Positions 15,496 through 23,753 of a DNA stretch of 64,000 nucleotides are shown one piece after another. The DNA is from Roseateles toxinivorans. Its GTDB lineage: Bacteria; Pseudomonadota; Gammaproteobacteria; Burkholderiales; Burkholderiaceae_C. Both the position numbers and the translations under genes were made by a program. Below the pieces are notes generated by a model. It ran no database searches. It had not been told where the DNA came from and worked only from the letters and a program-made list of their open reading frames with translations. Position 1 is the stretch's first letter. Each line of letters begins with the position of its first letter. The stretch lies in assembly GCF_004362525.1 (NCBI RefSeq), contig NZ_SNXS01000006.1, positions 122,918-186,917 on the forward strand, given 5' to 3'.

Positions 15496-15951
15496 TTAGG
15501 CAATGGGTTTTTCGATCACCGGCGCGCGCATGCCTATGGCCATGCGGTTCCAGCCATTGATCAGCGCGATCGTCCAGCTCAGCTCGACGATCTCCTGATC
15601 GCTGAACTGCAGCTTCAGCGCCCCGAAGGCGGCGTCCTGGCCGCTGTGGTCGCTCAAGCGGGTCATGGTCTCGGCCCAGTTCAGCGCGGCGCGTTCGCGG
15701 GCGCTGTACAGGCCGGTCTCGCGCCAGGTGGACAGGCTGTTGATGCGCTGCCAGCCCTCGCCGGATTCGCGCAGGATGCGGGTATGCATGTCCAGGCAGA
15801 AGGCGCAGCCGTTGAGCTGCGACACGCGCGACTGCACCAGTTCCACCAGTTGCGGGCCCAGCGTTGATTTGGCCAGCGTTGCGTTGACGCTGGCCATCGC
15901 TTGATAGGACTTGGACGAGATCTGGGTCCAGGGGAGGCGAGCTTCATTCAT
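15496..15951 (-). CDS. Carboxymuconolactone decarboxylase (AhpD-like) family protein
   Basis: A 151-residue AhpD/CMD-family protein with the redox motif C49-A-F-C52 and His56 in NGCAFCLDMHT, implying a thiol peroxidase or related function. It lies directly downstream of the ECF41 sigma factor gene and has its own ECF41-type promoter (15995-16021). CMD-family proteins are the known standard partners and targets of ECF41 sigma factors, so this is very probably the regulated gene of the pair. Confidence 0.92.
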   Translation of the reverse strand: MNEARLPWTQISSKSYQAMASVNATLAKSTLGPQLVELVQSRVSQLNGCAFCLDMHTRILRESGEGWQRINSLSTWRETGLYSARERAALNWAETMTRLSDHSGQDAAFGALKLQFSDQEIVELSWTIALINGWNRMAIGMRAPVIEKPIA

Positions 15952-15990
15952 CTTGATACCTTGTTGAGTTGCTGTGCGGGATACACAGAC

Positions 15991-16917
15991 TCAAGACGTT
16001 TGAGGCGGCGCGCTTGTGACAGTCTCGGCGACGTTAAGCTCGCGGCCAAGCGCGGCGGCAATGCGTGCCAGCTTGTGCGGATTGCGCTGCGAGTGGATGC
16101 AGACGATGCGCTCGCCATCGGTTTCGAGCGACTGCGCCGACTCAAGGGTGTCGTCAATAAAGCGCAGCAGGCCCCATTGGCCGTTGAGCACCACGACCTC
16201 GAAGCGCACCCTGCCCGGAAAGCGCAGATGGGTGGCCAGATAGAGCTGGGCAATGCGCTGGCCACCGACCAGGGGCACCCCGAAGCTGGGCACGATTCCG
16301 CCGCCGTCGCCGATCAGCTGCGCGTCCTCGGCCAGCATGGACTTCAGTGCTCCGAACTCGCCGCGCACGGCGGCGTCGGCAAAGCCGCGCAGCAGGCGCA
16401 GCTGGGTTTCGCGGGCCACCGTATGGCGCGGCCGCTGGTCCTGCAACTGGGTCTTGGCGCGGTGCACGATCTGGCGGCAGGCCGGCTCGGTCTTGCCCAG
16501 CGCCTCGGCCACCTCGCCGTAGTCGGCATCGAAGACCTCGCGCAGCAGATAGGCGGCGCGGGCCTCGGGCGCCAGGCGCTCCAGCAGCGTCAGGAAGGCC
16601 ACCGACACATCATCGGCCCGCTCCAGCAGTTGCTCGGGCGAGACAGGCGAATCGCTCATCAGCGGCTCGGGCAGCCAGGTGCCGACATAGTGCTCGCGCT
16701 GTATCTTGGCCGAGCGCAGCCGGTCGATGGCAATGCGCGTGGTGACCGACACCAGCCAGGCCTCGCTGTTCTCCACGCGGGCCTGATCGGTCTCGTGCCA
16801 GCGCAGCCAGGCGTCCTGGACCACTTCCTCGGCCTCGGCCGAGGAGCCCAGCATGCGGTAGGCGATGGCCTGCAGCCGGGGGCGCAGGCGCTTGAAGGTG
16901 TCGGTGCTGTCGTTCAT
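15991..16917 (-). CDS. ECF41-family RNA polymerase sigma factor with SnoaL-like C-terminus
   Basis: A 308-residue sigma factor with region 2 (about 10-75), region 4 (about 105-160) and a C-terminal SnoaL-like extension (about 170-305). ECF41 hallmarks are present: WLPEP in the region 2-4 linker (81-85), DGGG (204-207) and NPHKL (279-283, matching the NPDKL motif). In this family the fused extension regulates activity in place of an anti-sigma factor. The gene carries an ECF41-type promoter 9 bases before its ATG, suggesting autoregulation and a nearly leaderless transcript. Confidence 0.95.
   Translation of the reverse strand: MNDSTDTFKRLRPRLQAIAYRMLGSSAEAEEVVQDAWLRWHETDQARVENSEAWLVSVTTRIAIDRLRSAKIQREHYVGTWLPEPLMSDSPVSPEQLLERADDVSVAFLTLLERLAPEARAAYLLREVFDADYGEVAEALGKTEPACRQIVHRAKTQLQDQRPRHTVARETQLRLLRGFADAAVRGEFGALKSMLAEDAQLIGDGGGIVPSFGVPLVGGQRIAQLYLATHLRFPGRVRFEVVVLNGQWGLLRFIDDTLESAQSLETDGERIVCIHSQRNPHKLARIAAALGRELNVAETVTSAPPQTS
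15995..16021 (-). promoter_or_regulatory. ECF41-dependent promoter of the AhpD-like gene
   Basis: Read on the minus strand, TGTCACA (16021-16015) is separated by exactly 16 bases from CGTC (15998-15995). This is the described ECF41 target promoter. It lies inside the last codons of the sigma factor gene and 44 bases before the AhpD-like ATG. Confidence 0.85.
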
Positions 16918-16925
16918 GGCCTTTA

Positions 16926-16952
16926 GACGTTTGACGTCGCCATTTTGTGACA
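16926..16952 (-). promoter_or_regulatory. ECF41-dependent promoter of the sigma factor gene itself
   Basis: On the minus strand TGTCACA (16952-16946), a 16-base spacer and CGTC (16929-16926) repeat the element found before the AhpD-like gene. The ATG at 16917 is only 8 bases beyond CGTC, so the leader must be very short. This fits positive autoregulation. Confidence 0.8.
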
Positions 16953-16956
16953 GCGG

Positions 16957-17709
16957 TCAGGCCTGAAGCCCCAGTTCCTTCAATATCGCCTCGCGCAGGG
17001 TTTGCAGTTCCGGGCTGGACAGCTTGCGCGGATGCGGCATGTCGACCCGGAAGCTGGCTTGTATCGTCGTCGGCCGGGGCGACAGCACCAGCACGCGGTC
17101 GGCCATATAGATCGCCTCCTCGACGTCGTGGGTGATCAAGAGCACCGTGTGCCGCTCCTCGCCGAGGATGCGCAAGAGTTCGGTGCGCATGCGCATATTC
17201 ATCAGCGCGTCCAGCGCCGAGAAGGGCTCGTCCATGTAGAGGATTTCGGGCTTGACGACAAAGGCCCGCGCCAGCTCGGCGCGCTTCAACATGCCGCCTG
17301 ACAACTCATGCGGATAGGCTGACTCGAAGCCCTTGAGTCCGACCATCGCGGCATAGTGGTCCGCCAGCGCAGCCTTGTCGCCATGGTCGTTTCCATTCAA
17401 GCCGAACATCAGGTTCTGCCGCACGGTCAGCCACGGGAAAACCGAGCCGTGCTGCGAGATCACGATGCCCTTGGGGCTCGGTCCCATCTGCTCCGCGCCG
17501 TCGACCTGGACCGAGCCCGAGTCCGGTCGCTCGAAGCCGGCGATGATGTTCATCAGGGTGGACTTGCCGCAGCCCGAGGGGCCGACGATGGCGACGAACT
17601 CACCGTCGGCCACGGTGAAGCTGATGCCGCCGACCACGGGCAGCGTGGCACCCTTGCTGGCGGCGAAGCCCTTTCTGATGTCGGTGACGACGATCTTCTT
17701 ATCGGACAT
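16957..17709 (-). CDS. ABC transporter ATPase, nitrate/sulfonate/taurine type
   Basis: A 250-residue ATPase with Walker A GPSGCGKST, Q-loop ISQHGSVFPW, signature LSGGMLKRAELARA and Walker B ILYMDEPFSALDAL. It resembles SsuB/TauB/NrtD. The gene overlaps the permease by 11 bp and is last in a five-gene operon with a SCO1 protein and a cupredoxin-like protein, which hints at a copper-linked substrate rather than a sulfonate. Confidence 0.93.
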   Translation of the reverse strand: MSDKKIVVTDIRKGFAASKGATLPVVGGISFTVADGEFVAIVGPSGCGKSTLMNIIAGFERPDSGSVQVDGAEQMGPSPKGIVISQHGSVFPWLTVRQNLMFGLNGNDHGDKAALADHYAAMVGLKGFESAYPHELSGGMLKRAELARAFVVKPEILYMDEPFSALDALMNMRMRTELLRILGEERHTVLLITHDVEEAIYMADRVLVLSPRPTTIQASFRVDMPHPRKLSSPELQTLREAILKELGLQA

Positions 17710-18460
17710 AGCGCCACTTCACGGTCTTGAGTCGTTCCAGCAAGCGGGTGATGCCGTCGAGCAGCAGGCCGATGAGGCCGATGATGATCATGCTGGCGAT
17801 GACCAGGTCGTAGCGGTTGCCGGCATTGCGCGAGTCCATGATCAGATAGCCCAGGCCCGAGCGCAGCGCGATCATCTCGGCCGCCACCACCACCAGCCAG
17901 GCAACGCCTATGCCTATGCGCATGCCGACGATGATCTCGGGCAGCACGGCAGGAATCACCACCTGGCGGAACAGCACGCTGCGCGACACGCCGAAGTTGG
18001 TCGCCGCGCGCAGATAGCGGCGCTCGATGGTGTGCACGCCCGAGGTCGTCTGCACAATCATAGGGAACACCGAGGAGATGAAGATCAGGAAGATCGGCGA
18101 GATGTCGTCCATGCCAAACCAGAGTATGGCTAGCGGTATCCAGGCGATGGGCGAGATCGGCCGCAGCATCTGGAAGATCGGGTTCAGGGTGCGGTAGGCT
18201 CCGCTCACCCAGCCCATCCACAGACCCAGCGGCACGGCCACCAGCAGGGCCAGGCCGAAGCCCATGCCGACGCGGAACAGCGAGGCGGTGATGTGCTCCC
18301 ACAGGGTGCCGTCCTCGGCCAGCTCCAGCGTGCCGGTGACGACCTGCCAGGGCGTCGGGAAGATCGGACTCTCGGTTTTCACCACCACCACCCACCAGAG
18401 GGCGATGACAGCGGCCATCACCGCCAGCGGCGGCAGTATCCTGCTCAGTCTCTCGTTCAC
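17699..18460 (-). CDS. ABC transporter permease, SsuC/TauC type
   Basis: A 253-residue permease with six predicted membrane helices and the BPD-transporter signature around AATNFGVSRSVLFRQVVIPAVLPEIIVGMRIG. The start is a GTG at 18460, overlapping the TAG stop of the cupredoxin-like gene by one base (TAGTG). It would pair with the ATPase downstream and the binding protein at 19472-20518. Confidence 0.92.
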   Translation of the reverse strand: MNERLSRILPPLAVMAAVIALWWVVVVKTESPIFPTPWQVVTGTLELAEDGTLWEHITASLFRVGMGFGLALLVAVPLGLWMGWVSGAYRTLNPIFQMLRPISPIAWIPLAILWFGMDDISPIFLIFISSVFPMIVQTTSGVHTIERRYLRAATNFGVSRSVLFRQVVIPAVLPEIIVGMRIGIGVAWLVVVAAEMIALRSGLGYLIMDSRNAGNRYDLVIASMIIIGLIGLLLDGITRLLERLKTVKWRYVR

Positions 18461-18888
18461 TACAAGCTCGTTTTCTTCAATTGCTGCAGGCGCCAGGACA
18501 GCGCGGGCCAGCCCGGTGCCGGACGGGGATCGACGATCACGCTCATCTGCCCGCTGGCGTGAGCGGTGCAGGCAAAACTGTAGGTCGAGGCCACCTCGAA
18601 CGGCAGGCGGAAACTCTGGCCGGGCATGATCAGCACCGGGCCGAACTGCTGGGGCACGGCGTCGAGGTTCTTCAGCAGCAGCGTGTCCCTCAGTCCCAGG
18701 GTCAGCCGTATCGTGTCGGGCAGGATCTCGACCCTGTCGCCCGCCATGCGGCGTGCGTAGGTGCCGGCCGGAATCTCGAACAGCTCGTCACGCGAGTCCA
18801 CCTCGATGGGTGCCAGTGCGGCCCAGGCCAGGGCCGCCGTGATCAGCAGGCCCAGCCCCGCGGCCAGGAGCTTCAGACCGCGCTTCAC
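18460..18888 (-). CDS. Small membrane-anchored cupredoxin-like protein
   Basis: A 142-residue protein starting with GTG at 18888, which overlaps the SCO1 stop (GTGA). A signal or anchor helix (about 4-26) is followed by a beta-rich domain. The end contains C107-T-A-H110-A-S-G-Q-M115, the Cys-His-Met loop of type 1 copper proteins. The first His ligand, expected in the strand near NLDAVPQQFG, is replaced by Gln, so a classic blue-copper site is incomplete. It may bind copper differently or serve as a partner to SCO1. Longer upstream frames are antisense or out-of-frame artefacts. Confidence 0.75.
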   Translation of the reverse strand: MKRGLKLLAAGLGLLITAALAWAALAPIEVDSRDELFEIPAGTYARRMAGDRVEILPDTIRLTLGLRDTLLLKNLDAVPQQFGPVLIMPGQSFRLPFEVASTYSFACTAHASGQMSVIVDPRPAPGWPALSWRLQQLKKTSL

Positions 18889-19475
18889 TTCGCGGCCAAC
18901 AGGAGCTTGAGGTCGTGGACGAAGTCTTTGGCCTCGCGACCGTAGAGCATCATCGCGCGCAGCCGGCCCTCGCGGTCGATCAGATAGACCGAGGTCGAGT
19001 GGTTCATGCCATAGCCGCTGGGGTCGCCGGCTGGATGGGCCAGCCTGGTGGCGATCACGCCGTAGCTCTTGCGCACGCCGGCCAGGGTGTCCGGCTTGGC
19101 CGTGCCGCCGATGAAGCTGGGGTCGAAGGCGGCCAGATAGCTCTTGATGCGAGCGGCGTTGTCGCGCTCGGGGTCCACCGTCACATACACCACCTGCACG
19201 GCTGCGGCGTCGGGCCCCAGGCCCTTGCGCGCCTGGGCCAGCGTGGCAAGGGTGGTGGGGCAGACCTCGGGGCACTGGGTGAAGCCGAACACCAGCAGCA
19301 CCAGCTTGCCGCGGTAGCGGGCCAGCTTCAGCTCGGCGCCGTCCGAGCCCTGCAGGGCGAACTCGGGCGCCGGGTAGGGGGGCTCGAACACGCCGGCCTT
19401 GAGCTTTGGCGCTGGGGTTGCCGCGGCAAGGCCGGCCAGGCACAGCGACAGCAGCAGGGCGAGCAGGCGTTTCAC
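18885..19475 (-). CDS. SCO1/SenC family copper chaperone
   Basis: A 196-residue thioredoxin-fold protein with a signal peptide (MKRLLALLLSLCLAGLAAA), the copper-binding C68-P-E-V-C72 motif and the distal His159 in NHSTS. SCO proteins deliver copper to cytochrome oxidase or reduce thiols in the periplasm. Here no oxidase genes adjoin; instead it is embedded, with overlaps at both ends, inside an ABC importer operon next to a cupredoxin-like protein. Confidence 0.95.
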   Translation of the reverse strand: MKRLLALLLSLCLAGLAAATPAPKLKAGVFEPPYPAPEFALQGSDGAELKLARYRGKLVLLVFGFTQCPEVCPTTLATLAQARKGLGPDAAAVQVVYVTVDPERDNAARIKSYLAAFDPSFIGGTAKPDTLAGVRKSYGVIATRLAHPAGDPSGYGMNHSTSVYLIDREGRLRAMMLYGREAKDFVHDLKLLLAAK

Positions 19476-20518
19476 AGCGCAATGGTGGCCGCGCGGGCGG
19501 CCTTGGCAAAGCTTTCGTCCATGTATTTCTCGTAGGCCACCGGGGCCTTGATCGTGCCGGCATCAATGGACAACTGCATCAGCTCCTCAAACTCGGTGCG
19601 TATCATGCGCAGATCGCCATAGGTCACACGGTCGGTCGGGTTCTCCATCACGAACTTGATGATGTTGGGGTCCTGATTGAAGAACTTGCGCCCGGCGGCA
19701 ATGGTCACCGCCTTGTCGCGGTTGTCTTGCTTCTCGTCCAGCCAGTGGCCGGCGCCCATCACATGGTTGACCAGGTCCTGCACCAGGGGCCGGTTGCTTT
19801 TGATCAGCTCTTCGCGCACGGTCAGCACACAGCAGATGTAGTTGCGCCATTCGTCGCGCGTCATGCGCAGCGCCCGCGCATAGCCGGCGCGCTGGGCGGC
19901 TGCGCCAAAGGGCTCGCCGGTGCAATAAGCGTCCACCGCCTTGGCATACAAGGCGGCCGGCATGTCGGGCGGCGGCATCTCGACGATCTGTATGTCCTTG
20001 GGCGTCATGCCCTCCTGGGCCAGCATCTTGCGCAGGAACAGAAAGTCCACCGCAAAGCGGCTGGGGATGGCGATCCGTTTGCCGGTCAGGTCCTTGAACT
20101 TCTTGTAGGGCGAGTCGGTGCGCACCATGATCACCGCGCCCGAGCGGTGGCCCAGCGAGACGATCTTGACCGGGATCTTCTTGTCCGCCAGGTCCATCAC
20201 CAGCGGCGCCAGCATGTAGGCGGCCTGGATGCGGCCGGTCATCAAGGACTCCTTGATCTCCGGCCAGCCGTTGTACTTGCTGTATTCGTACTCGAACTTG
20301 GGCCCGCCGCTCTTGTCGGCCGCATTGGCCGTGGCCCGGGCCATGCAGGCCACCGGCAGGGTCAGATTGCAGGTCACGGGCAGGCCGCCGACGAGCAGCG
20401 GCGCGGGCGCAGCGCCGGCCAGGGGCAGGCCCAAGACCGGCAGCGCAGTGGCAATGGCTCCGCGAAGCACCTGCCTGCGGTCCAGGCTCAAGAGGTGTTC
20501 GGGCGAGTTGACACTCAT
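19472..20518 (-). CDS. ABC transporter substrate-binding protein (NMT1/SsuA-like)
   Basis: A 348-residue periplasmic protein with a twin-Arg-like leader (DRRQVLRGAIATALPVLGLP) and an NMT1/SsuA-type fold: GRIQAAYMLAPLVMDLAD, LTGKRIAIPSRFAVDFLFLRK and AYCTGEPFGAAAQRAGYA. It is the first gene of the five-gene operon and overlaps the SCO1 gene (ATGA). Its ligand is unknown; copper-handling partners suggest a metal or metal complex, but SsuA-type proteins usually bind small anions or precursors. Confidence 0.9.
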   Translation of the reverse strand: MSVNSPEHLLSLDRRQVLRGAIATALPVLGLPLAGAAPAPLLVGGLPVTCNLTLPVACMARATANAADKSGGPKFEYEYSKYNGWPEIKESLMTGRIQAAYMLAPLVMDLADKKIPVKIVSLGHRSGAVIMVRTDSPYKKFKDLTGKRIAIPSRFAVDFLFLRKMLAQEGMTPKDIQIVEMPPPDMPAALYAKAVDAYCTGEPFGAAAQRAGYARALRMTRDEWRNYICCVLTVREELIKSNRPLVQDLVNHVMGAGHWLDEKQDNRDKAVTIAAGRKFFNQDPNIIKFVMENPTDRVTYGDLRMIRTEFEELMQLSIDAGTIKAPVAYEKYMDESFAKAARAATIAL

Positions 20519-20576
20519 GGCGGCTGCTCTGCATACGGCATAGGCCTATTTTCGCCCAGTCATTGCCTGCTGCGAC

Positions 20577-21368
20577 TCAGCGTTTGCGCGTGGATGCCAG
20601 GTAGCCCATGATGTTGACAAAGCTGTCCACCCAATAGACCTCAGGGTTTGCCGCCAGGTGCTTCAGCAACGCCTCATGCGCTTCTGTTGACACCGCCAGA
20701 TGGTCGCCACCAATGCCATGGAAGGTGATGCTGGCCAGCGTGCCCTTGGCGGCGGCTTCCTTGACGATGGCGATCAGGGCCTCGCCGCTGGCGCCGTCCG
20801 GGCCGGCGGTGCCGACGTCGTAGGGGTCCAGACCGGCCATATCGGGGGCGACGCCGCCGGCGCGTGACTTGATGGCCACGAACCCGGAACGGATCGCCGG
20901 CAGATAGGGCTGGCCGGCTGCCAGCAGATCACCGCAGGGGGCGGTGAAGGTACGTTCGGTCCGGCCGTCTATGGCCTGCAGATAGGCATTGGCGAGCAGG
21001 ATTTCCTCGCGCAGCTGGGCCACGCCGATCTTGTCCAAGTCGCGGTGCGGCGCAACCCAGTCGCGGCCGGGCTTCGAGCGCGAGCAGGGGTGGTAGAGCG
21101 TGTGGTTGCCCAGCTCGTGGCCCTGGGCTGCGGCGCGGCGCCATTCGGGCAGGCGCTTGGCGACCACCTCACTGGCCAGGGTCAGGTAGAAGGTGGCCCT
21201 CAGGCCATGGGCGTTCAGCGCCGGCAGCGCGTTGTCCAGCTGCGAGTTCAGCGCGTCGTCGTAGGACAGGCTGACGGCGGCCTTGGCGCCGCCGGGCCAT
21301 TTGAAGGTATCGGCGTGGCTGGCTTGAGCCATACCCAAGGCCAACAGCAGGGCAACAAGCTTCTTCAT
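20577..21368 (-). CDS. Polysaccharide deacetylase (NodB domain), exported
   Basis: Starting at MKKLVALLLALGMAQASHA (ATG 21368, overlapping the ATPase stop), the product has 263 residues with a signal peptide. The NodB metal site is visible: Asp37-Asp38 in SYDDA and His89-x3-His93 in NHTLYH, with a TFTAPCGD motif downstream. It would remove acyl groups from a carbohydrate in the periplasm. It is the last gene of the glucan transport operon, which implies that part of the imported glycan, or a surface polymer, is acetylated. The acetylated substrate is not known. Confidence 0.9.
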   Translation of the reverse strand: MKKLVALLLALGMAQASHADTFKWPGGAKAAVSLSYDDALNSQLDNALPALNAHGLRATFYLTLASEVVAKRLPEWRRAAAQGHELGNHTLYHPCSRSKPGRDWVAPHRDLDKIGVAQLREEILLANAYLQAIDGRTERTFTAPCGDLLAAGQPYLPAIRSGFVAIKSRAGGVAPDMAGLDPYDVGTAGPDGASGEALIAIVKEAAAKGTLASITFHGIGGDHLAVSTEAHEALLKHLAANPEVYWVDSFVNIMGYLASTRKR

Positions 21369-22417
21369 CCGATCAAGCATCCGCTGGCGTCAAAACCCAG
21401 CGCCCAGGCCGGATCGGGCGCGAGGCCGACAGCATTGCCGACATGCAGCGAGCCGCCGTTGCCCACCTTGGCCGTCAGCAGCTCGGCCACGCCGGCCAGG
21501 CGCAGATAGATGATGGACGTGTCGCCCAGATGCTCGGCCAGTTCCACGGTGGCGGCAATGCCCTGGCCGCTAGGTGCCAGATGCAGATGCTCGGCGCGCA
21601 GGCCGATGCGCTGGGCGCGCTCGCCGGGCGCCTGGCTCAGCAGTTGCCACAGCGCCTGGTGCTCGGCCGAGGCATTGACCGCGGGCTTGTCGATGAAGTT
21701 GATGCGCGGCGCGCCGATGAAGGCGGCAACGAACTCATTGGCTGGGCGGTTGTAGAGCGCCATCGGCGCGCCCAGCTGCTCGATGCGCCCTTGGTTGAAC
21801 ACGGCGATGCGGTCGCCCATGGTCATGGCCTCGACCTGATCGTGGGTGACGTAGATCATCGTCGTGCCCAGCTGCTCGTGCAGCTTGGTCAGCTCGATGC
21901 GCATGTTCACGCGCAGCGCCGCATCAAGGTTGGACAGCGGCTCATCGAACAGGAACACCTTGGGCTTGCGCACGATGGCCCGGCCTATGGCCACGCGCTG
22001 GCGCTGGCCGCCGGACAGCTCCTTGGGGTAGCGGCCCAGCAGATCGGTGATGCGCAGGATCTCGGCCGCGCGGCCGACCTGCTCGTCGCGCTGGGCCCGT
22101 GACTGGCCGGCCATCTTCAGCGCAAAGCCCATGTTCTCGGCCACGGTCATGTGCGGGTAGAGGGCATAGCTCTGGAACACCATGGCTGCGCCGCGCTGGG
22201 CGGGGTGCTGGTCGTTGGCGCGCACGCCGTCGATCAGGATTTCGCCGCTGGTGATGTCTTCCAGCCCGGCGATCATCCGCAGCGTGGTGGACTTGCCGCA
22301 GCCGGATGGGCCGACGAAGACCATGAACTCTCCGTCGCGCACCTCCAGGTCCACGCCCTTGATGACCTCGGCCTTGTCGTAGCTCTTGCGCAGACCGCAC
22401 AGTGATACCTGGCCCAT
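21365..22417 (-). CDS. Sugar ABC transporter ATPase (UgpC/MalK type)
   Basis: From ATG 22417 the ATPase has 350 residues: Walker A GPSGCGKST, signature LSGGQRQRVAIGRA, Walker B VFLFDEPLSNLDA, then a C-terminal TOBE/MOP regulatory domain (about 240-350). It should energise the two permeases at 23754-25503. It starts 2 bases after the GH1 stop and overlaps the deacetylase gene by 4 bp. A 43-codon upstream extension runs antisense-like through the end of the GH1 gene and was rejected. Confidence 0.95.
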   Translation of the reverse strand: MGQVSLCGLRKSYDKAEVIKGVDLEVRDGEFMVFVGPSGCGKSTTLRMIAGLEDITSGEILIDGVRANDQHPAQRGAAMVFQSYALYPHMTVAENMGFALKMAGQSRAQRDEQVGRAAEILRITDLLGRYPKELSGGQRQRVAIGRAIVRKPKVFLFDEPLSNLDAALRVNMRIELTKLHEQLGTTMIYVTHDQVEAMTMGDRIAVFNQGRIEQLGAPMALYNRPANEFVAAFIGAPRINFIDKPAVNASAEHQALWQLLSQAPGERAQRIGLRAEHLHLAPSGQGIAATVELAEHLGDTSIIYLRLAGVAELLTAKVGNGGSLHVGNAVGLAPDPAWALGFDASGCLIG

Positions 22418-22419
22418 GC

Positions 22420-23748
22420 TCAACCGCCTTGCTTTTGTTGCTGCAGAAAGCCCTGGTACCAGCGGGCGCTGTCCTTCAGGGTGCGCTGCTGGGTGGTGTA
22501 GTCCACATGAACGATGCCGAAGCGCTTCTCGTAGCCCGAGGCCCATTCGAAGTTGTCCATCAGGCTCCAGACCATATAGCCGCCCATGTTCACACCCTGG
22601 CGCATCGCCTCGGCCACGGCCTCGATATGCTGCTCAATGTAGCGGGTGCGGCCCTCGTCGTGCACGCGGCCATCGACCAGTTCATCCTTAAAGGCGCCGC
22701 CGTTCTCGGTCACGAACAGCGGCGGTACGGGATAGTCGCGGTGCAGGCGCACCAGCAGCTCGGTCAGGCCCTCGGGATAGACCTCCCAGCCCATGTCGGT
22801 GATCTCGCGGCCGCTGCTCATGACGTCCCAGGGCTCGCCGGCGCTGACGACAGAGCGCGAGTAGTAGTTGACGCCCATGAAGTCCATCGCGGTGGCTATG
22901 TGGGCCATGTCGCCGGCCTCGACCGCCGGTGCATCGGCGCCCAGCACCTCCAGCACATCCTGCGGATAGCTGGCCTTGAACAGCGGGTCCAGATACCAGC
23001 GCAGCAGTTGGCCGTCTTCCAGTGTCATCTTGGCCCGGTCGGCGGCAGAGTCGGTGGCGGCATGCATCGGCGACAGGTTCAGCACGATGCCCAGCCGCGC
23101 CTTGCAGCCGGCGGCGCGCAGCGCCTGCAGTGCCAGTCCGTGGCTCAGCAGCAGGTGGTGCGAGACCTGCATGGCTGTGCGGCGATTCTTGATGCCGGGC
23201 GCGAACACGCCGGCCTCATGCCCCAGATGGGCCATCACCCAGGGTTCGTTGTGGGTGGCGATCGAGACCACGCGGTCACCCAGGCGGGCATGGATGCCCA
23301 AGGCGTACTCGACGAAGCGGGCCACCGTGTCGCGATTCGCCCAGCCGCCGCCGGCCTGCAGTGCCTCGGGCAGGTCCCAGTGGTTGAGCGTCAGATAGGG
23401 CTTGATGCCGCGCGCCAGCAGGCCGTCGACCAGGCGCTCGTAGAAGGCCAGGCCGGCCTCGTTCCAGGCGCCACTGCCGGTGGGCCGTACGCGCGGCCAG
23501 GAGACCGAGAAGCGATAGGCATCCACACCCAGGCCGGCAATCATGTCCAGGTCGGCTTCCCAGCGGTGGTAGTGGTCGCAGGCTATGTCGCCATTGCTGC
23601 CATCGGCGATCACGCCGGGCTGGCGGCAGAAGGTGTCCCAGATCGACAGGCCCTTGCCGTCTTCGGCGGCTGCGCCCTCGATCTGGAAGGCGCTGGTGGC
23701 CACGCCCCAGACGAAGTTCGGAGGGAAGTGCATGCTTTTTGTATTCAT
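22420..23748 (-). CDS. GH1 beta-glucosidase
   Basis: The 442-residue protein shows the GH1 N-terminal signature FVWGVATSAFQIEGA (12-26), the acid/base Glu168 in THNEPW and the nucleophile Glu348 in FVTENGG. No signal peptide is seen, so it acts in the cytoplasm on oligosaccharides delivered by the ABC transporter, releasing glucose for Glk. It follows the MalG-type permease by 5 bases. The longer frame upstream is antisense to nothing but overlaps the permease and lacks GH1 character. Confidence 0.96.
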   Translation of the reverse strand: MNTKSMHFPPNFVWGVATSAFQIEGAAAEDGKGLSIWDTFCRQPGVIADGSNGDIACDHYHRWEADLDMIAGLGVDAYRFSVSWPRVRPTGSGAWNEAGLAFYERLVDGLLARGIKPYLTLNHWDLPEALQAGGGWANRDTVARFVEYALGIHARLGDRVVSIATHNEPWVMAHLGHEAGVFAPGIKNRRTAMQVSHHLLLSHGLALQALRAAGCKARLGIVLNLSPMHAATDSAADRAKMTLEDGQLLRWYLDPLFKASYPQDVLEVLGADAPAVEAGDMAHIATAMDFMGVNYYSRSVVSAGEPWDVMSSGREITDMGWEVYPEGLTELLVRLHRDYPVPPLFVTENGGAFKDELVDGRVHDEGRTRYIEQHIEAVAEAMRQGVNMGGYMVWSLMDNFEWASGYEKRFGIVHVDYTTQQRTLKDSARWYQGFLQQQKQGG

Positions 23749-23753
23749 AGGGT

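Noticed and set aside
18889..19566. N-terminal extension of the cupredoxin-like gene
   Set aside because: The frame is open upstream but runs through the SCO1 gene in another frame with Arg/Pro/Gly-rich nonsense. The GTG at 18888 starts a proper signal helix.
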